DNA of 64,000 nucleotides from Bradyrhizobium elkanii USDA 76 (GTDB taxonomy: Bacteria > Pseudomonadota > Alphaproteobacteria > Rhizobiales > Xanthobacteraceae). The stretch lies in assembly GCF_023278185.1 (NCBI RefSeq), contig NZ_CP066356.1, forward strand, positions 3,960,001 through 4,024,000, in the 5' to 3' direction. Position numbers and translations under genes: made by a program. This document shows positions 59,167 through 64,000 of the stretch, one piece after another (the first letter of the stretch is position 1; each line of letters begins with the position of its first letter). The notes beneath the pieces are model-generated. The model made no database searches. It saw only the letters and a list, made by a program, of their open reading frames with translations, and was not told the DNA's origin.

Positions 59167-60348
59167 CTAGGCCGCTTGTCGCGCATCCTCAGCGGTGACG
59201 GCGGCCATGACGTAGGCTTCCCATTTCGTCAGGGCTTCGAGCTTCTGCTGGACGTACTGGGCGTTGTTATAGACCTTATCCATGTCCTTCTTGCCGTGGT
59301 TGAGAATCGCCTCAGAGACTTCGTGGCGCACGTCGATGTGCTCGGCCATTGCCGTCTTGCCGGTGCGGCGAAGGTCATGGAAAATCCAATGTTCGTTGAA
59401 CTGGACTACTGCATCAATCTTCTCTTTCAGGTGTGTCCAGTTCCCAAATCCAGCATTCTTCTTGCCGAATACGTAGTCGCGGCCTTCGAGCTTGCGACTA
59501 CTGATGATCTCCTTCGCCTTCCGCGCAAGCGGGACGACATGCCTCGCGAGCGACTTGTTTTTGGCACGGGCGCGCGTCCATGTGACGCGATCGTTAGCGA
59601 TCTCGGCGACCCGCAGGTTGCCAATCTGGTCGGCACGCTGCATCGTCAGCATAAGCAGCCGAACCACGTCGCGTTCGTCCTGCGAGAATTGGTCGCCGTC
59701 GAGCGAAAGCCAGAGCTTGCGAAGCTCGGCGGGGCTCAGCTCACGGTCGCGACTAATCTCGGGTGCCTTGTTGGTCTTTTCGGCCGGATTGTTCTCGCAC
59801 ATGCCCTCGCCAATTGCCCAATTGAAGAAAGCGGAGAGGGCAGAGCGGGAGCGGTTGCGCGTGGTGCTTCCGCGCTCTTGCTCGATCGTCGCCAGCTCCT
59901 CGGACACGTCCGAGCGGGTGATCTCGGTGAGCGCCTTACCGTGAAGCCGCTTGAAATGGACCTTAAGCGCCCGCTCGTTGTCCTCATAATATTTCGCGGC
60001 CCAGCCTGCCTTCTTGGCTTTGAGGTATGCCTCGATCAGAGGCAGGATGGACTGGGATATCCGGCGCTCTTCCTCAAGCCGGGCGGCCTTGGGGTTCTTG
60101 CCGGTTTGGGCGAGGCCAAGGATATGCCGGGCTTTCTCGCGGGCGGCTTCGAGATCGAGGACGGCGATACGGCCGATGGTTTCCCGCCCCTGCCGGGAAC
60201 CAATCTGCCATTGCGCGACGTAGGAGCTGGCACCGCTTGCCCGGAGGCGTACGCCGAAGCCGGGCATGAGATCGTCCCAGAGCAAAACCTCGGTCTTACC
60301 CTCGGGTGCCTTGAGCTTCCGCATGGCCGTCGTGCTGGTGAACTTCAC
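59167..60348 (-). CDS. int: Tyrosine recombinase (P4-type integrase)
   Basis: A 393-aa site-specific integrase. Opening VKFTSTTAMRKLKAPEGKTE and DLMPGFGVRLRASG mark the P4-type N-terminal domain, then a SAM-like core-binding domain and a catalytic domain with the R-H-R-H-Y set: Arg in LTMQRADQIGNLR, His-x2-Arg in IFHDLRRTGKTAMAE, late His in LNHGKKDMDKVY and the nucleophile Tyr in that same block. I chose the GTG at 60348; a TTG at 60399 would run back through the arm-site repeats. It sits just inside attR, as expected for the enzyme that inserted the element. Confidence 0.92.
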   Translation of the reverse strand: MKFTSTTAMRKLKAPEGKTEVLLWDDLMPGFGVRLRASGASSYVAQWQIGSRQGRETIGRIAVLDLEAAREKARHILGLAQTGKNPKAARLEEERRISQSILPLIEAYLKAKKAGWAAKYYEDNERALKVHFKRLHGKALTEITRSDVSEELATIEQERGSTTRNRSRSALSAFFNWAIGEGMCENNPAEKTNKAPEISRDRELSPAELRKLWLSLDGDQFSQDERDVVRLLMLTMQRADQIGNLRVAEIANDRVTWTRARAKNKSLARHVVPLARKAKEIISSRKLEGRDYVFGKKNAGFGNWTHLKEKIDAVVQFNEHWIFHDLRRTGKTAMAEHIDVRHEVSEAILNHGKKDMDKVYNNAQYVQQKLEALTKWEAYVMAAVTAEDARQAA

Positions 60349-60364
60349 AGGTGCTGTTTCCAAT

Positions 60365-60393
60365 TGGTGGAAGGACGGTGGAAGGTGGAAGGC
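60365..60393. promoter_or_regulatory. GGTGGAAGG repeats next to the integrase gene (candidate arm sites)
   Basis: Three overlapping GGTGGAAGG units (60367, 60377, 60385) resemble the two TGGTGGAAGGA units at 41338-41359 near the other end. Paired repeats at both ends of an element are the usual form of integrase arm-binding sites. They also lie just upstream of the integrase start, so the enzyme may regulate itself. Confidence 0.45.
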
Positions 60394-60513
60394 TTCCAAT
60401 CAGTCACATTCACTTTCAAACAAACAGCCAACATATTGGGAATTCACCAGTGATTTTACAAGGTTACGCTCCCTCAGTTGCAACCAGTTACAACCACTTT
60501 CCATGCGAAATTT

Positions 60514-60570
60514 TGACTGTAAATCAGCCGCCTCATGGCTTCGCAGGTTCGAGTCCTGCCTCCCCCACCA
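60514..60570 (+). repeat. attR: 57-bp copy of the tRNA-Tyr 3' end
   Basis: Exact copy of 41228-41284, including anticodon loop, variable arm, T-arm and CCA. Upstream bases do not complete a tRNA, so this is the displaced tRNA end. Confidence 0.9.
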
Positions 60571-60579
60571 GCCTTCGCT

Positions 60580-60754
60580 CGCTTCGCGAGCTACGGCTCG
60601 GCAGGCCGGGAAAACTCCATCGTAGCGAAGCGAGAAGGCTGCCACGCCATAGCCCGAAGGGCGACGGCGGGCTGCATCGGCGAGGCATGAGTCGCTTCGC
60701 GACCCACGGCCCGGCAAGCCCAGGAAACTCCATCGTAGCGAAGTGAGCGAAGGC
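60580..60754. repeat. Two diverged direct repeats of about 60 bp
   Basis: 60580-60639 and 60693-60754 share CGCTTCGCGA, CACGGC/TACGGC and AAACTCCATCGTAGCGAAG with small differences. They lie just outside attR. Such sequences are frequent intergenic repeats in this lineage. Confidence 0.6.
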
Positions 60755-60898
60755 GGGCCACAACCTGCTCGTCCATTCGACACCCGCTTCTTCACCCTAT
60801 CCGCGCAAACATCTCCAGCTGCCGCCGGCGTTCCGTTGCTCGGCCCGAGAGTGCAATGGTAGATTGCGCCATTTCATGATTGAGCCGTTTCAGACGAC

Positions 60899-62134
60899 AT
60901 GAAGAAAATTTTGCACTGGGACGCTTCTGCAGGAGACGACCCGGCGCTGATGGTTGCCTGCGCTGTCCTGTTCGGCGTCTCGATCCTGCTTTCGATACCG
61001 GCATTTTTTGGTGGTGCTGGCCAGGCCGGAATCGATTTTTCATGTTTCTGGGGCGCGGGCGCGATGGCGCTCGAAGGCCATGCGGCGGCGGCCTACGATT
61101 GGGAGCAGCTGCATCAGCAACTTGTTCTCCGGCTGCAATCCCTCAATCACGCTCCGTATCCTTACGATCAGGTACCGGTTCCGTTCTTTTATCCGCCGGT
61201 GTTTTTCCTGGTTGTGGCGCCGCTGGCGCTGCTGCCCTTTCCGATCGCGTTCTGGGTCTGGAGCGCGGCGAAGCTGTCTTGCTGGCTGCTTGTCGTTCAT
61301 GCCATCCGGCCACGCTCCGCCGCGCTTCTGCTGGCACTCGCTGCTCCGCCCGTATTCTACGATTTCATCTCCGGCCAAAGCGCGCTGCTTGCCGCATCGT
61401 TGCTCGGCGGCATCCTGCTGACATTGGACAGGCGTTCGCTTCTCAGCGGAATCCTGATCGCGCTGCTCATCTTCAAACCGCAATATGGCGTTCTGCTTCC
61501 CTTCGTGTTGATCGCCACCGGACGTTGGCGCGTCGTCATCACCGCCGCCCTTATGATTCCGGTCCTGCTGCTGCTCGCCGGGCTGATCTTCGGTTGGGAT
61601 ACCTTCGATGGATTCCGCGCGGCCGCCACCTTCGCCACGACGCAATTCCACCTCAGTGGCGCGCTGCCATGGTACAAACTGCAGAGCATCTATGGTCTCT
61701 TGAGAGACGCCGGCCTTGGCTATGGTCTGGCGATGGCATTTCACGTCGCCATCGCATCGGTGGTTGCGGTCGGGGTGCTGATCCTGTGGCGCGGCCATGT
61801 CAGCTTCGCGGTAAAGGCCGCAAGCCTGCTGGCGGCAACGCCGCTGATTTCTCCTTACTTCGCGATCTACGATATGCCGATCCTGGTGGTCGCGCTGGTG
61901 TTTCTCATGAACGCCAGCGCGGGCCGCCTCGCGTCGCGTTCGGGTCGAAGCGCCTTCCGGATCGCGGTCAGCGTCGTCTTCGTATTGGGATACGCTTTCC
62001 CGTTCGTGCGCACGCCTCTCGGCCCCATGATGTGCGCAACCGTGATCGCGCTGATCTGGACGAGATACCGGCAAGAGGCCGGCGAGACGGCTCCAGGCGA
62101 GGAGTTGCGAAAATCTGCGACCGTTGGAGGCTAA
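60899..62134 (+). CDS. GT87/DUF2029-type polyprenol-linked glycosyltransferase
   Basis: A 411-aa inner-membrane protein with about ten hydrophobic segments. The family opening with periplasmic acid residues is visible: GQAGIDFSCFWGAGAMALEG (Asp in the DFxxxW-type site) and PYPYDQVPVPFFYPPVFFLV, then KPQYGVLLP. GT87 enzymes transfer mannose-like sugars from lipid carriers to periplasmic acceptors. Lies outside the element; a hairpin follows the stop. Confidence 0.8.
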   Translation: MKKILHWDASAGDDPALMVACAVLFGVSILLSIPAFFGGAGQAGIDFSCFWGAGAMALEGHAAAAYDWEQLHQQLVLRLQSLNHAPYPYDQVPVPFFYPPVFFLVVAPLALLPFPIAFWVWSAAKLSCWLLVVHAIRPRSAALLLALAAPPVFYDFISGQSALLAASLLGGILLTLDRRSLLSGILIALLIFKPQYGVLLPFVLIATGRWRVVITAALMIPVLLLLAGLIFGWDTFDGFRAAATFATTQFHLSGALPWYKLQSIYGLLRDAGLGYGLAMAFHVAIASVVAVGVLILWRGHVSFAVKAASLLAATPLISPYFAIYDMPILVVALVFLMNASAGRLASRSGRSAFRIAVSVVFVLGYAFPFVRTPLGPMMCATVIALIWTRYRQEAGETAPGEELRKSATVGG

Positions 62135-62145
62135 AGCATGATCCG

Positions 62146-62181
62146 GCGCGATGAGGATTCAACCCGATCTCATCGCGCTTT
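62146..62181 (+). terminator. Hairpin after the glycosyltransferase gene
   Basis: GCGCGATGAG (62146-62155) and CTCATCGCGC (62169-62178) form a 10-bp stem followed by TTT, between convergent genes. Part of a GCATGATCC-type intergenic repeat. Confidence 0.6.
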
Positions 62182-62219
62182 AGTGTCCTGATCGCGAACA
62201 GTCTGCGAAGATCATAGGA

Positions 62220-63080
62220 TCAGCCGTCCTGGTGCGCCGGCGGCGTTGCCGTGCCGGGCACAGCCTCCGCGCCAACCGGGCGCCTGGTGCCCGACGGATC
62301 GTCGCGCTTGAGCATCGAGGCCCAGGCGAAAAATGGATAGGCCAAAAGCGCCAGGTACCTCGTGGGCATTGGATGATCGACGCCGAATGCCGTCGGCTTC
62401 TGCCCTTCCGGAAGATAGAGGCTGCCGAATAGCACATCGTAGAACGAGAACAGCCCGGCGTAGTTCTTGTCCCTGGCTTCCCGCTCGCTGCTGTGGTGCC
62501 AGTGATGAAACTCCGGCGACACCAGGACATGGCGTAGCGGGCCGTAGCCCAGGCGCACGTTGGCGTGCGCGAGCCAGGATTGCCAGTAGTAGATCGCAAG
62601 ATAGGTCCCGATCGCCTCAGCGGAGAAACCGAGCGCGAACAGCGGAAACAGCGAACCAACCTTCATGAAGGTCACGTCAAGCGGGTGCTGGTGGATCGCG
62701 GCGAGCCAGTCCAGCTCTTCGACGGCGTGATGGACGGCATGGATGCGCCACATGGCGGGCACGACATGCAGGATGCGGTGGGTCCAGTAGATGCCGAGGT
62801 CCCCGATCACGATCGCGATGAGCGCCTGAGCCCAATACGGGAGATCGCTGACCGCCTGCTTGACGGCCGAGGGCAGGATCGATTGATTGACCAGCGTCGC
62901 CAGTGCGATGATCGCGGTCACGCCGATGAACACCAGCCAGCCGTTGAGAAACAGGAAGGCCATGTCGGTCGACAGACCACGCCTGAAGATCTTCTGCGGC
63001 CTCGCTGCAAAGAGTTGCTCGAACGGCACGAAGATCAGGGGCGCCAGCAACAGCTGATATTGTTCCAATAACGCGCGCAT
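62220..63080 (-). CDS. Fatty acid hydroxylase / sterol desaturase family protein
   Basis: A 286-aa membrane di-iron enzyme with about five hydrophobic segments. The His clusters are complete: YWTHRILH (HX3H), HAVHHAVEEL (HX2HH) and HHWHHSSERE (HX2HH), with an extra His in the loop IHQHPLD. Members hydroxylate or desaturate lipids using O2. Substrate unknown. ATG at 63080. Confidence 0.87.
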   Translation of the reverse strand: MRALLEQYQLLLAPLIFVPFEQLFAARPQKIFRRGLSTDMAFLFLNGWLVFIGVTAIIALATLVNQSILPSAVKQAVSDLPYWAQALIAIVIGDLGIYWTHRILHVVPAMWRIHAVHHAVEELDWLAAIHQHPLDVTFMKVGSLFPLFALGFSAEAIGTYLAIYYWQSWLAHANVRLGYGPLRHVLVSPEFHHWHHSSEREARDKNYAGLFSFYDVLFGSLYLPEGQKPTAFGVDHPMPTRYLALLAYPFFAWASMLKRDDPSGTRRPVGAEAVPGTATPPAHQDG

Positions 63081-63195
63081 TCAAATGGCCACATGAAATG
63101 GCGACAGCCTACCACCTCGGTCCCCGATGGCGTCAATCGGAAACGAAACCCGGGTTGTGGCAGCGTTAATCAGCATCCCCGTGCCGCTACGGGGA

Positions 63196-64000
63196 TCACG
63201 GGTGTCCGCGAGCCGGAGCGGGCCAAATCCAGCCCGTCACTCCATCCTTGCGAACATCTCCACCAGCGTTGCGCCGCCACCACCTCGACTCACCCCCCCG
63301 CAATCCACGCCGCAGCAGCTTCGCGAAATCCTGCGCCATCTGCGACGGCGCCTCATGCGTCGGGGAGAGGATCGCGATCTGGTACTGGATCTTCGGCTTG
63401 AACGGGCGGATGGCAAGGCCCTCGGTGAACGGCTTGCTCACCACCGGATCGACGATGCCGACGCCGCGGCCCTCGGCGACGAGCTGGCAGGCGGTCGAGA
63501 AGAATTCGGTTTCCGCCACCACGTTCCAGCGTGCGCCATATTCGGAGAAGGCGGATGCCAGCTGCTGATAGATCGGGTCGCCGCGAAACAGCGTGACGAA
63601 CGGAACGCCGTCGAGGTCATCAGGAGTGATCTGCTTCAGCTTCGCTAGCGGATGCGCATGCGGCAGCATGCACGCGCACTCATACGAGAACACCTCCATA
63701 TGCGAGGTCGGATAATCCAGCGGCAGCTCGGCGACCGCGAGATCGAATTGCTGGGTCGAGATCAGCTCGCGGACCGTCGCGGAATTCCGCGTGATGATCT
63801 TGATCTGCAGCTCGGGTCTGTTCTTGGCGAATTGCGACAGCAGACGCGGCAGCAAATTGATCGAGATGCTCGGATAGGCCGCGATCGCGAGGTGACCGCG
63901 CCGCCCGGACCTGATCTCGGCCGCCACGCGCGATGCGTTCTCGGCAGCTTCGAGAGCGCGCGCCGCCTCGACATAGAACAGCCTGGCTTCCGGGGTGGGT
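63196..64000 (-). CDS. LysR family regulator, C-terminal part (start outside window)
   Basis: The visible 268 codons begin in the linker helix (PEARLFYVEAARALEAAENA) and continue through the effector domain: GRRGHLAIAAYPSISINLLP, QFDLAVAELPLDYPTSHMEV, LVAEGRGVGIVDPVVSK. The DNA-binding part lies beyond 64000 on the minus strand. A long tail rich in Arg/Gly/Trp follows the usual domain end. The controlled gene is not visible. Confidence 0.85.
   Translation of the reverse strand, partial: PTPEARLFYVEAARALEAAENASRVAAEIRSGRRGHLAIAAYPSISINLLPRLLSQFAKNRPELQIKIITRNSATVRELISTQQFDLAVAELPLDYPTSHMEVFSYECACMLPHAHPLAKLKQITPDDLDGVPFVTLFRGDPIYQQLASAFSEYGARWNVVAETEFFSTACQLVAEGRGVGIVDPVVSKPFTEGLAIRPFKPKIQYQIAILSPTHEAPSQMAQDFAKLLRRGLRGGESRWWRRNAGGDVRKDGVTGWIWPAPARGHP

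Larger units (their letters stand above)
41228..60570. mobile_element. 19.3-kb integrated element in tRNA-Tyr (phage-like module plus defence-like cargo)
   Basis: Bounded by a perfect 57-bp direct repeat of the tRNA-Tyr 3' end, with a P4-type integrase just inside the right repeat. The left part is plus-strand accessory DNA (43.1-49.2 kb); the right part is a minus-strand phage-like operon set (49.4-58.8 kb) with overlapping genes. Head protease and tape-measure-like genes are present, but no terminase, portal, capsid or tail-tube gene was found, so it should not make particles alone. Confidence 0.85.

Noticed and set aside
41228..60570. Complete inducible prophage
   Set aside because: No terminase, portal, major capsid, tail tube or baseplate gene could be recognised in the 19.3 kb.
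60400..60795. Minus-strand frame across attR and the direct repeats
   Set aside because: It spans a tRNA fragment and intergenic repeats; the product is the usual spurious translation of these repeats.

Overview
The window looks like chromosome from a high-GC alphaproteobacterium of the Bradyrhizobium / Nitrobacteraceae type. The grounds are uniformly GC-rich codon use, a coxMNOP-type aa3 oxidase operon, several small lineage-typical periplasmic and cytoplasmic proteins (His-rich, HYGYR-rich, 59-62 aa cytosolic), and Bradyrhizobium-style intergenic inverted repeats. The genus is inferred, since there is no rRNA in the window.

Layout. 1-3.2 kb: the N-terminal part of NAD kinase, an S10-like serine carboxypeptidase and a DUF2189 membrane protein, separated by inverted repeats. 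3.7-9.3 kb: a complete haem-copper cytochrome c oxidase operon (subunits II, I, two III-like, IV) ending in haem O synthase CtaB. 9.4-10.5 kb: three small membrane proteins. 10.5-14.2 kb: a LysR regulator divergent from a two-gene molybdenum hydroxylase (isoquinoline-oxidoreductase-like). 14.3-27.7 kb: two copper-handling blocks. The first is a Met/His-rich protein, a FixH-like protein, CusB and CusA. The second is a His-rich protein, a lipoprotein, a TolC-type channel, a multicopper oxidase, a cupredoxin, a CusF-like chaperone and a CDF-like transporter. Between them lie a frameshifted phage Mu F-like head-gene remnant and three unknown genes. A CsoR-type palindrome precedes the second block. 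27.8-41 kb: mainly housekeeping and lineage-specific genes, namely small secreted proteins, an Omp25-type barrel, an SCP2-like / alpha-beta hydrolase / DUF2652-SRPBCC operon, tRNA-Thr, a UreH/NiCoT-like metal permease and RlmB.

41.2-60.6 kb is an integrated element. It is bounded by a perfect 57-bp direct repeat made of the 3' part of tRNA-Tyr (41228-41284 and 60514-60570) and has a P4-type tyrosine integrase beside the right repeat. The left half, on the plus strand, carries accessory and defence-like genes: an Xre-ImmA/IrrE protease with a DUF4411 PIN-like toxin, an HNH protein, a GIY-YIG nuclease, an SRAP protein, and an AbiJ-NTD4/HEPN-like protein. The right half, on the minus strand, is a tightly overlapping phage-like module: small HTH and Cys-rich proteins, a coiled-coil protein, an HK97-type prohead protease, an HExxH protease, and a tape-measure/cell-wall-hydrolase-like protein. 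I could find no terminase, portal, major capsid, tail tube or baseplate gene, so it is either a decayed prophage or a satellite-like element. This region is the best candidate for new biology in the window.

60.6-64 kb returns to chromosomal genes: a GT87/DUF2029 membrane glycosyltransferase, a fatty acid hydroxylase/sterol desaturase, and a LysR regulator cut by the window edge.
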